From an uncultured Acidimicrobiales bacterium (lineage in GTDB: Bacteria; Actinomycetota; Acidimicrobiia; Acidimicrobiales; SZUA-35), in contig CALLIQ010000369.1 in assembly GCA_938008925.1 (NCBI GenBank), positions 1 to 6,242 on the forward strand: a DNA stretch of 6,242 bases, written 5' to 3'. Below, piece after piece: positions 1 to 6,225 of the stretch (positions within the stretch are counted from its first letter, which is position 1; each line of letters starts with the position of its first letter). The translations under genes were made by a program, and so were the position numbers. The notes under the pieces are model-generated. The model was given only the letters and a program-made list of their open reading frames with translations. It made no database searches and was not told where the DNA came from.

Positions 1-2540
1 GTCACGGTTTGGGTGCCTTCGGTGCCCCAGCTGGCAGAGAACGTGTCGCCGCTGCCGCTACCGCCTCCACCCGTGGTCGACCAGCTGTAGCTGGTGATCG
101 CCCCTCCGGAGTTGTTCACGCTGAAGCTGGCGGTTGCATTGGTCTCGACCGAGGCCGGTCCGTTGATCGAAACATTCGGAGCGGGCTCGGTCGGCGTCGG
201 CTCGGTCACCGTCACCGTGAAGGTGTCGACGGTGAGCAGATCGCCATCAACCCAGTCGAGGCGCACCGTGTACGTGCCTGCATTCGGCCATGAGATCGAC
301 GTCGTTCGGCTGGATGAGTTCGCGATCGTCGCACCACCGTCGGCCGTCCACGAATAGGTCGGGAACGCAACGCAGCCCCCGTCGGGCGTGACGGTGTCGG
401 TGAAGGTCCCCGACTCACCTTCGGTGAGTGTGGTGGGCCCGGAGATGCTCGGAGTGACGACCACCGTGGGGCAGTTCAGTTGCGGCGCGATGTCGATCGT
501 GGCGGAGAACGTGTCGCTCCGCGACCCTTGCGTCACGGTGAGGGTGATCGTCTTGGTGCCTTCGGTGGCCCACGAGACGGTCGGATTCTGGTCGGAACTG
601 GTGGCTGGGGTTGCGTCCGACCCGAAGTCCCAGGCCCATTCGGTTGGGTCGCCCTGACTCGCGTCGGTGAACGACACGGTTTCGTTGACCTCGGCGCTCG
701 AGGGACCGGCGAAGCCGGCGATGAGGTCGATTGCGTCGGGGTCCTCTGTGATCGTGACTTGTGTGCTCGCCGTGTCACAGTTGTCGCCGGGGTCGCAGGC
801 GGTGATCGACACGACGTAGGTGCCGGCGGTGTCGAAGCGGTAGCGGAAGCTGCCGAATTCTTCGAAGGGGAGCAGGGTCGGGCCGGCGGGGGAGACGTCG
901 CTCTCCCAGTTGTTCGGGGAGCCGGCCTGGGTGATGGCGGTGAAATTGATCGTCTCGCCTTCGAGAACCTGTGTCGCCGAGACGCCGATGGTGATGGTGA
1001 CACCCTCGGGTTCGGGTTCCGTGGTCGGCGTGGTGTCTTCGGTCGTGCTCGTGGACCCTTCGGTGGTGTCGGTGGTGCCACCCGTTCCGTCGGTCGTGTC
1101 GGTCGTGCCGCTCGTTCCGTCGGTCGTGCCGCTCGTTCCGTCGGTCGTCTCGGTCGTGCCGGCCGTTGTCTCGGTGCCGTTCGTCGTGTCGGATGTCGTC
1201 GGGGGCGACGCAGTCGGTCCGACCGGCGGCGGTGCCGTGGTCGAGGTGCCGCCGACCTCTGGCAGCGTCGTCGATGGCTCCGGCTCTGGCTCTGGCTCTG
1301 GCTCTGGCTCCGGTTCGGGCTCCGGCTCGGAGGTCAGCGTCACCGATTCGTCGTCGTCATCATCAGCGCCGATGGGGGCGGCAGCGAAGCCGTCGACGCC
1401 GTCCCCGTACTTTGCAACCGCAGTGACGGTGCCGTCCGGATGGATCAGGCCCGCGCTGGCTGACGACGGGTCGTTGTACCAGATGGAGCTGCCCTCGCCG
1501 ATGAGGTCGATCTCGGTGCCCGGTTCGATCTCCTCGAGCGCTTGACGGTTGACGACGGATCGCTCGTCGAGATCGAGGATCACGACCTCGCCCGTCGAGG
1601 CATCGGGGATGACGGCCCAGCCGTCGGTGAGCATTGGAGCCCCGTATCTGCCGGAATCCAGACTGATGAAGTCGTCGGAGCCGGGGCAGCCGATGGTCGG
1701 GTCCCAGACGAACACTCCGCCTTCGTCACTGACGGCGATCATGCGGCCGTCGGCGCCGCCACCGTGAACCGCTGTGTCGGATGGGAACTCGAGGGCTTCG
1801 CAGGTGACGCCGCGCCCTTCGACCCAGACGACACGGTCGTCGAGGTCGAGGCCGGCGATGTCGCGGCCGAGGTCGGCGAGGGCGGTCGGGCCGTTCACGC
1901 CGGGGATCGGCTGCGGTGCGCCGCCGCTGGCTGCGAATCGGAGAACGGGACGGGTGGGGTCGGTGCTGGAGTAGATCAGGTCCCCATCGGCGTTGATGAC
2001 GCCATCGGCAAAGGGTGCCGCGACGGGCATGGAGGGGCGAGCGACCATGTCGGCGAACCCGAGCGGCGTCGCCTCGCCTGGTGTCATGACCCAGCCGCCG
2101 TCGTCGCCCGCGACCACGTCGAGCGGTCGACCGGCGTCGCCGAACTGGACTCGACCGGTGGCGATGTTCCACACCGCGCCGTCGAGCCGAGAGACGGTCC
2201 CATCGGTGCGGTTCACGATGATGGCGTCAGAACCCCATTGCTCGACCGAGAAGTCGTCGCCTGGGTTGGCGACGCCGAGCGACGCCACGATGGTTCCGGA
2301 GCCCCCGTCGAGGAGGGAGACGCCGCCGAGTGCGGTGGAGGAGAGCCACACCGCGCCGTCGGAGAGCTGGAGGTCGAACTCGCGCCGAGCCTCGGTGCGG
2401 ACGACGAGATAGGACGCGACCATGACGAAAGCCAACGCCACGGCTCCGAGCGCGCTGGTTGTGAGCGAGGCCGCAGGGACGCGTTGCCAGAACTTCCAGC
2501 CCTCGCGATCTCCGGTGGCTTCGCCTGTGACGCGCACCAT
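1..2540 (-). CDS. Paralogous membrane-anchored propeller/PKD surface protein (copy 2, 3' end outside window)
   Basis: I translated this frame by hand from ATG at 2540 to the window edge: 846 codons with no stop, the last full codon at 3-5. The protein begins MVRVTGEATGDREGWKFWQR and repeats the copy 1 layout. It has a membrane segment at about 25-47, a propeller-like region at 58-380 with WYNDPSSASAGLI, and a low-complexity linker at 391-512. PKD/Ig-like domains follow at about 513-599, 602-684 (with a WDFG motif) and 688-780, and a fourth starts near 786 and is cut. Residues 1-390 match copy 1 without a gap (335/390 identical by hand count). Residues 513-846 match copy 1 residues 504-837 without a gap (243/334). 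The linker is different: DDDDD, then nine Glu-Pro dipeptides (405-422), then Thr/Gly/Asp/Ser repeats. If copy 2 keeps the same C-terminus, about 310 residues lie beyond the edge. It could be co-transcribed with copy 1 or have its own promoter in the 177-bp spacer. Function is unknown, probably extracellular binding or sensing. Confidence 0.92.
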   Translation of the reverse strand, partial: MVRVTGEATGDREGWKFWQRVPAASLTTSALGAVALAFVMVASYLVVRTEARREFDLQLSDGAVWLSSTALGGVSLLDGGSGTIVASLGVANPGDDFSVEQWGSDAIIVNRTDGTVSRLDGAVWNIATGRVQFGDAGRPLDVVAGDDGGWVMTPGEATPLGFADMVARPSMPVAAPFADGVINADGDLIYSSTDPTRPVLRFAASGGAPQPIPGVNGPTALADLGRDIAGLDLDDRVVWVEGRGVTCEALEFPSDTAVHGGGADGRMIAVSDEGGVFVWDPTIGCPGSDDFISLDSGRYGAPMLTDGWAVIPDASTGEVVILDLDERSVVNRQALEEIEPGTEIDLIGEGSSIWYNDPSSASAGLIHPDGTVTAVAKYGDGVDGFAAAPIGADDDDDESVTLTSEPEPEPEPEPEPEPEPEPSTTLPEVGGTSTTAPPPVGPTASPPTTSDTTNGTETTAGTTETTDGTSGTTDGTSGTTDTTDGTGGTTDTTEGSTSTTEDTTPTTEPEPEGVTITIGVSATQVLEGETINFTAITQAGSPNNWESDVSPAGPTLLPFEEFGSFRYRFDTAGTYVVSITACDPGDNCDTASTQVTITEDPDAIDLIAGFAGPSSAEVNETVSFTDASQGDPTEWAWDFGSDATPATSSDQNPTVSWATEGTKTITLTVTQGSRSDTFSATIDIAPQLNCPTVVVTPSISGPTTLTEGESGTFTDTVTPDGGCVAFPTYSWTADGGATIANSSSRTTSISWPNAGTYTVRLDWVDGDLLTVDTFTVTVTEPTPTEPAPNVSINGPASVETNATASFSVNNSGGAITSYSWSTTGGGGSGSGDTFSASWGTEGTQTV
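1083..1163 (-). repeat. Imperfect 21-bp tandem repeat encoding Thr/Asp/Gly/Ser linker
   Basis: The plus-strand motif CGTTCCGTCGGTCGTG starts at 1083 and 1113. A third start at 1134 matches it except for the last base. The last two starts are exactly 21 bp apart, while the first interval is 30 bp because of an extra 9-bp piece. The encoded heptad is TTDGTSG with variants TTDTTDG and TTETTDG. It belongs to the copy 2 linker (roughly residues 460-486). Copy 1 has a related but shorter and differently ordered Thr/Asp/Gly stretch. Thr-rich linkers of this kind in actinobacteria are often O-mannosylated, which would be inference here. Confidence 0.8.
1275..1328 (-). repeat. Six-base tandem repeat encoding (Glu-Pro)9
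   Basis: On the plus strand the units read CTCTGG, CTCCGG, TTCGGG and similar; on the coding strand each is a Glu-Pro dipeptide. There are nine consecutive dipeptides (residues 405-422 of copy 2), with the central units at about 1284-1310 identical in DNA. Copy 1 has no equivalent and instead carries a Glu-rich cluster. EP repeats form stiff extended spacers, as known from the TonB periplasmic linker, so this probably acts as a rigid rod between the propeller and the PKD domains. Confidence 0.93.
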
Positions 2541-2542
2541 TG

Positions 2543-2552
2543 CCCTCCTCCT
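2543..2552 (-). promoter_or_regulatory. Shine-Dalgarno of copy 2
   Basis: The minus strand reads AGGAGGAGGG followed by CA and the ATG at 2540. The AGGAGG core ends 6 nt before the start codon, and an overlapping GGAGGG ends 2 nt before it. This supports ATG 2540 as the start and argues that copy 2 is translated independently rather than being a decayed duplicate. Confidence 0.85.
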
Positions 2553-2605
2553 GTGCTGCCGCCCCTCTACATCACATCACCTCGAGGCGAGCGGTGTCGC
2601 AGCGA

Positions 2606-2636
2606 GACAGTTGCCCCAGCCATTGGGGCAACTGTC
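2606..2636. terminator. Long perfect hairpin between the two genes (I-shaped terminator or operator)
   Basis: Arms GACAGTTGCCCC (2606-2617) and GGGGCAACTGTC (2625-2636) are perfect 12-bp inverted complements. A further A-T pair (2618/2624) leaves a 5-nt loop. The element lies 81 bp past the stop codon of copy 1 and 65 bp before the start codon of copy 2. Neither strand has a T-run after the stem, so it is not a classical Rho-independent terminator. It would fit the U-less hairpin terminators described in actinobacteria. A dimeric-repressor operator or a 5' leader structure of copy 2 is the alternative. The structure is certain; its role is not. Confidence 0.6.
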
Positions 2637-2665
2637 AGGATGGTGGGTTCTGCGATCTCTGTCAT
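2637..2665 (-). promoter_or_regulatory. Weak candidate promoter for copy 2
   Basis: On the minus strand ATGACA (2665-2660, five of six matches to TTGACA) is followed after 17 bp by CATCCT (2642-2637), which keeps the important A at position 2 and T at position 6 of the -10 box. Transcription would start inside the hairpin at 2606-2636, making that palindrome a natural operator. The -10 match is only three of six, so this is tentative; read-through from copy 1 is equally possible. Confidence 0.22.
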
Positions 2666-2667
2666 GG

Positions 2668-2677
2668 GGGAATTCCC
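2668..2677. other. 10-bp palindrome in the intergenic spacer
   Basis: GGGAATTCCC is a perfect palindrome 40 bp past the stop codon of copy 1, within the only non-coding gap in the window. It could be a small protein-binding site, but a 10-bp palindrome alone is weak evidence and its role is unassigned. Confidence 0.3.
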
Positions 2678-2717
2678 TAGTCGCAGTGGGGTAGCTGAGT
2701 CCGAGAGCGGCCGTCAG

Positions 2718-5700
2718 CTAGTTGATCGTCACGGTGGCGCTGGCGAACACCGGTTGGCCGGTCGCGATGTCGGTGGCGCTCAGGCTGACGGTGACGGTGC
2801 CTGCAGCGGTGCCCTGCACGTCGATGCTGAAGGGACCCTGACCCCAAGACAGCGTGCCCGCAGCCGGTGAAATCGACCAGCTCGGGCCGGAGAAGGCTCC
2901 CTGGTTGCCGGTCGAGAGCGAACAGTTGAACCGCTGGCCGACGGTCGCCGAGCCGACGTTGCAGCTGACGCCGAACGGCTGAGGCACCGGTGGGGCGGTG
3001 GTGGTCGTCGTGGTCTCGACCGTGGTGAAGGTGATGGTGACAGCGCCAGCGTTCACCGTTTGCCCGGTGCCAACGTGGGTAGCCGTCGCCGTCACGGTGA
3101 CCGAACCGGGATCATCGGAGGCGACGAACTGTTGGCCCGGTGCTCCCCACTGGTTGAGGAACAGGCCCTGCGGGTTGTTCACCGAGTAGCTGATGTTCGA
3201 GAACTCACCGGCGTTGGAGATGTCGCAGGTCGCTGCGCTGACGCCGTCGGCGGGCCGAGTCGACGGCGAACATGACAGCCCGAGCGCCGGAACCGACTGG
3301 GTCGTGGTGGTGGGCGCCGTGATGCTGACACTCGCACTCGAGGTCACGGTTTGGCCGGTGCCGATGTCGATCGCGGTGAGCGTGACAGTGACGGTCGAAC
3401 CGGCCACGGTGCCCGCAGCGTCGTAGCTCCACTCGCTCATGAGCCACGACAGCGCCGACGCAGGGCCGACCGACCAGCTCGGGTTCGAGAAGTTGCCAGG
3501 GTCACCGGTGGTGAGGTCGCAGCTGAAAATCTGGTCGGTGACCGCTGTGCTCTGGTTGCAGCTGATCCCAAAGGGCGCGGTCTGCGGGCTCGGTTCGTTC
3601 ACTTGGATCACGAACGTGAAACTGTCCGTGCCACCGGGTCCGCTCACGTCGAGGATGACCGACTGGCCTCCGTCGCCAGTCCAACTGGCGGCAAACGTGT
3701 CGCCACTTCCGCTGCCTCCGCCGCCACTCGTACTCCAGCTGTAACTCGTGATTGCGCCACCGGTGTTGGTCACGTTGAAGTTGGCGGTCTGGCCGGCGTC
3801 GACCGTGGCCGGCCCGTTGATCGAGATGTTCGGCGCAGGCTCGGTCGGAGCTGCCTCGGCGACGGTGACGTCGAATCCAGCGGATTGGAACTGGCCGCCA
3901 TCCGTCCACCGCAGCGTGACGCGATACGTGCCGGCGTTCGCCCAGGAGATGGCGGTCGTCCGTCCAGCGGGGTTGGAGATGGTGGCGCCACCATCGGCGC
4001 TCCAGCTGTAGGTCGGGAACGGAATGCAACCACCGTCGGGGGTGACGGTGTCGGTGAAGGTGCCGCTCTCACCTTCGACGAGCGCTGCCGGGCCCGAGAT
4101 GTCCGGGGTGGGGACGACGGCCGGGCAGATGAGCACACTCGTCACGTCGATCGTGGATGTGAATGAGTCCGAGCGCGACCCGTTCCTCACGGTGAGGGTG
4201 ACGGTCTTTTGTCCCGGGCTGGCCCAAGCGACGCTCGGGTTTTGCTCTGTGCTCGTGGCCGGGTTGGCATCGGTTCCGAAATCCCATTCCCAGCTGGTGG
4301 GATCGCCCTGGCTGGCGTCGGTGAACGAAACGGTCTCGAGCTCTTCGGCCGTCGTCGGCCCGGCGAACCCGGCGATGACGTCGATGGCGTCGGGGTCTTC
4401 GGTGACGGTCACTTGGACACGCCCGGTATCGCAGTTGCGGTCTGGATCACATGCCGTGATCGAAACGATGTAGGTGCCCGCAGTGTCGAACCGGTAGCGG
4501 AAGCTGCCGAAGTCCTCGAGCGGCTGGAGCGACGGGCCGCTGGGGGAGACGTCGCTCTCCCAGTTGTTCGGCGAGCCGTGTTGCGTGACGGCGGTGAAGT
4601 TGATGGTCTCACCTTCGAGGATCTGTGATGCCGACACACCGATCGTGATCGCCACACCTTCGGGCTCGGTCGTTGTGGTCGTTCCCTCGGTGGTGCTGGT
4701 CTCTTCGCTGGTCGCCGTGGTGCCGTCGGTGGTGTCGGTCGTCGGGTCGGTCCCTCCGTTGCCGTCGCTCGTGTCGGTGGTTTCTTGGGTGACGACTGGA
4801 TCGGTGGGCGCAGGGGTGACGGTCGGCCCGGCCGGTGGCACGGTCGGCTCGGTGTCGTCGGTTCCGGATTCTTCTTCTTCTTCGGCAACGGTGGTGGTCG
4901 TCGACTCGGTCGGTTCGATGTCGTCCGGCTCTTCCTCGTTGAGCGCATTCGCCTCACCAGCGACACCGAGGTCGTCGAGGTCATCGTCGCCGTCACCGAT
5001 GGGTGCGGCGGTGAAGCCGTCGACGCCATCTTCGTACTTGGCGACCGCGATGACGGTGCCGTCCGGCTGGATCAGTCCGGCGCTGGCCGATGACGGATCG
5101 TTGTACCAAATGGAGCTGCCCTCGCCGATGAGGTCGATCGGTGTGCCCGGCTCGACGCCTTCGAGGGCCTGGCGGCTGATGATCGAGCGCTCCTCGAGGT
5201 CGAGGACGACGACCTCACCCTGCGACGTCTCGGGGACGACGGCCCAGCCGTCGGTCAGCATCGGGGGGCCGTAGGTGCCGGAGCCGAGGCTGATGAAGTC
5301 TTCGCTGCCGGGGCAGCCGGTGGTGGGGTCCCAGACAAAGGCGCCGCCCTGGTCGCTGACGGCGATCATGCGGCCGTCCGCTCCGCCGGCGTTCACGGCG
5401 GTGTCGGCCGGGAACTCGAGCGCCTCGCAGGTGATGCCTTGGCCTTCGACCCACACGACTCGGTCGTCGAGGTCGACGCCGGCGATGTCGCGGCCGAGGT
5501 CGGCGAGCGCGGTCGGGCCGTCGACGCCGGGGATGGGTTCGGGTGCTCCGCCACTCGCCAGGAACCGCAACACCGGTCGCGTCGGGTCGGTGCTGGCGTA
5601 GAGGAGATCGCCGTTCTCGTTGATCACGCCGTCGGCGAACGGAGCGGCGACCGGAATCGCAGGTCGGGCGGTCATCTCGTCGAAGCCGAGGGGTGTTGCC

Positions 5701-6167
5701 TGGCCAGCGGTCATGACCCAGCCGTCTTCGTCGCCGGTCACGACGTCGAGCGGCTGGCCCGCGTCGCCGAACTGCACGCGTCCGGTTGCGATGTTCCACA
5801 CCGCGCCGTCGAGCCGAGAGACGGTGCCGTCGGTGCGGTTCACGATGATGGCGTCGGAGCCCCACTGCTCGACCGAGAAGTCATCGCCGGGGTTGGCCAC
5901 GCCGAGGGATGCCACGATGGTGCCGGATCCCCCGTCGAGGAGCGAGACGCCGCCGAGTTCGGTCGAGGAGAGCCAGACCGCACCGTCGGAGAGTTGAAGA
6001 TCGAACTCGGAGCGCGCTTCGGTTCGAACGACGAGATAGGACGCGACCATGACGAAGGCCAATGCCACCGCGCCGAACGCAGTGGTGGTGAGCGTGGCCG
6101 CAGGGACGCGTTGCCAGAACTTCCAGCCCGCGTTTCCTCCGGTGGCTTCGCCTGTGACGCGCACCAT
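2718..6167 (-). CDS. Type II membrane-anchored surface protein with propeller-like domain, PKD domains and Cys-containing Ig-like repeats (copy 1, complete)
   Basis: Complete 1149-residue protein from ATG at 6167 to TAG at 2718-2720. The tail (R3, K16, R20) precedes one hydrophobic segment at about 25-47; the basic flank suggests N-in, C-out. Residues 58-380 contain repeated short strand motifs (DGAVWLSS, DGTVSRLDG, DDRVVWVEG, DGRMIAVSD, DGWAVVPE) resembling seven or eight beta-propeller blades, ending in WYNDPSSASAGLI (354-366). Residues 391-503 are an acidic, Thr/Pro-rich linker with an EEEEE run. PKD/Ig-like domains follow at about 504-591, 594-675 (WDFG at 628-631), 681-771 and 778-857. 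Three Cys-containing repeats lie at about 866-950, 960-1048 and 1063-1149. There is no C-terminal membrane segment, LPXTG motif or cleavable lipobox, so the N-terminal helix is the only visible anchor. The likely role is cell-surface binding or sensing; no enzyme motif was seen. The ATG is preferred over the adjacent in-frame GTG because both copies conserve it. The ORF is certain; the propeller call is pattern-based. Confidence 0.93.
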   Translation of the reverse strand: MVRVTGEATGGNAGWKFWQRVPAATLTTTAFGAVALAFVMVASYLVVRTEARSEFDLQLSDGAVWLSSTELGGVSLLDGGSGTIVASLGVANPGDDFSVEQWGSDAIIVNRTDGTVSRLDGAVWNIATGRVQFGDAGQPLDVVTGDEDGWVMTAGQATPLGFDEMTARPAIPVAAPFADGVINENGDLLYASTDPTRPVLRFLASGGAPEPIPGVDGPTALADLGRDIAGVDLDDRVVWVEGQGITCEALEFPADTAVNAGGADGRMIAVSDQGGAFVWDPTTGCPGSEDFISLGSGTYGPPMLTDGWAVVPETSQGEVVVLDLEERSIISRQALEGVEPGTPIDLIGEGSSIWYNDPSSASAGLIQPDGTVIAVAKYEDGVDGFTAAPIGDGDDDLDDLGVAGEANALNEEEPDDIEPTESTTTTVAEEEEESGTDDTEPTVPPAGPTVTPAPTDPVVTQETTDTSDGNGGTDPTTDTTDGTTATSEETSTTEGTTTTTEPEGVAITIGVSASQILEGETINFTAVTQHGSPNNWESDVSPSGPSLQPLEDFGSFRYRFDTAGTYIVSITACDPDRNCDTGRVQVTVTEDPDAIDVIAGFAGPTTAEELETVSFTDASQGDPTSWEWDFGTDANPATSTEQNPSVAWASPGQKTVTLTVRNGSRSDSFTSTIDVTSVLICPAVVPTPDISGPAALVEGESGTFTDTVTPDGGCIPFPTYSWSADGGATISNPAGRTTAISWANAGTYRVTLRWTDGGQFQSAGFDVTVAEAAPTEPAPNISINGPATVDAGQTANFNVTNTGGAITSYSWSTSGGGGSGSGDTFAASWTGDGGQSVILDVSGPGGTDSFTFVIQVNEPSPQTAPFGISCNQSTAVTDQIFSCDLTTGDPGNFSNPSWSVGPASALSWLMSEWSYDAAGTVAGSTVTVTLTAIDIGTGQTVTSSASVSITAPTTTTQSVPALGLSCSPSTRPADGVSAATCDISNAGEFSNISYSVNNPQGLFLNQWGAPGQQFVASDDPGSVTVTATATHVGTGQTVNAGAVTITFTTVETTTTTTAPPVPQPFGVSCNVGSATVGQRFNCSLSTGNQGAFSGPSWSISPAAGTLSWGQGPFSIDVQGTAAGTVTVSLSATDIATGQPVFASATVTIN

Positions 6168-6171
6168 GGTC

Positions 6172-6177
6172 CCTCCT
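6172..6177 (-). promoter_or_regulatory. Shine-Dalgarno of copy 1
   Basis: The minus strand reads AGGAGG then GACC and the ATG at 6167, a spacing of 4 nt. The next codon is GTG, which would have a spacing of 7 nt and is a possible alternative start, but it would remove only one residue. Both copies keep ATG-GTG. Confidence 0.85.
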
Positions 6178-6191
6178 ACCAGTACTGCCGC

Positions 6192-6225
6192 CCGGTGGCT
6201 TCGACGCCAACCGGGGAAGATCGTA
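6192..6225 (-). promoter_or_regulatory. Upstream leader of copy 1: possible -10 box and small hairpin
   Basis: On the minus strand TACGAT (6225-6220) fits the actinobacterial TANNNT -10 pattern, about 52 bp before the ATG. No -35 can be judged because the window ends 17 bp further upstream. Just downstream, CCGGTTGGC and GCCACCGG (6214-6192) can pair with one bulged T around a GTCGAA loop. This leader is only partly conserved upstream of copy 2; the shared part is the last roughly 25 bp before the ATG. Tentative. Confidence 0.25.

Larger units (their letters stand above)
1..6193 (-). repeat. Tandem gene duplication, period 3,627 bp
   Basis: The two genes are direct repeats offset by 3,627 bp at the N-terminal end. 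Examples of exact identity are the 30 bp ending at each ATG (2511-2540 and 6138-6167) and a 38-bp run at 2161-2198 and 5788-5825. Similarity continues about 25 bp upstream of each start codon, through the Shine-Dalgarno and a shared CTGCCGCCC on the plus strand (2556-2564 and 6185-6193), and then fades. The duplication therefore included the ribosome binding site. All length difference seen falls in the region encoding the linker. The far end of copy 2 is outside the window, so the downstream boundary cannot be placed. Confidence 0.93.

Noticed and set aside
1083..1163. Possible CRISPR array from the regularly spaced repeats
   Set aside because: Units are directly adjacent or overlap without unique spacers, are not palindromic, and are in frame inside a coding region.
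480..1463. Plus-strand frame of 327 codons rich in Gly and Arg with SVGR repeats
   Set aside because: The repeats are the shadow of the TTDGTSG and Glu-Pro repeats of copy 2 on the other strand; no ribosome binding site or domain supports it.
1..2540. Copy 2 as a pseudogene
   Set aside because: No stop or frameshift in 846 codons, a strong Shine-Dalgarno, and mostly synonymous differences from copy 1 where checked.
2538..2720. Possible assembly artefact: one gene duplicated in silico
   Set aside because: The copies differ at many, mostly third-codon positions, have different linkers and different upstream spacers, so they are genuine separate genes.
1542..2870. Plus-strand reading frame of 442 codons running across copy 2, the spacer and the end of copy 1
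   Set aside because: It is antisense to two clearly homologous genes, its predicted protein is Gly/Asp/Arg-rich with no recognisable domain, and it crosses the intergenic gap. Low stop density in GC-rich DNA explains it.
4564..5274. Plus-strand frame of 236 codons with Ser/Val-rich low-complexity sequence
   Set aside because: It lies antisense to the Thr/Glu-rich linker of copy 1, and its Ser/Val bias is just the complement of the Thr/Asp/Glu codons. A similar shadow lies opposite the copy 2 linker.
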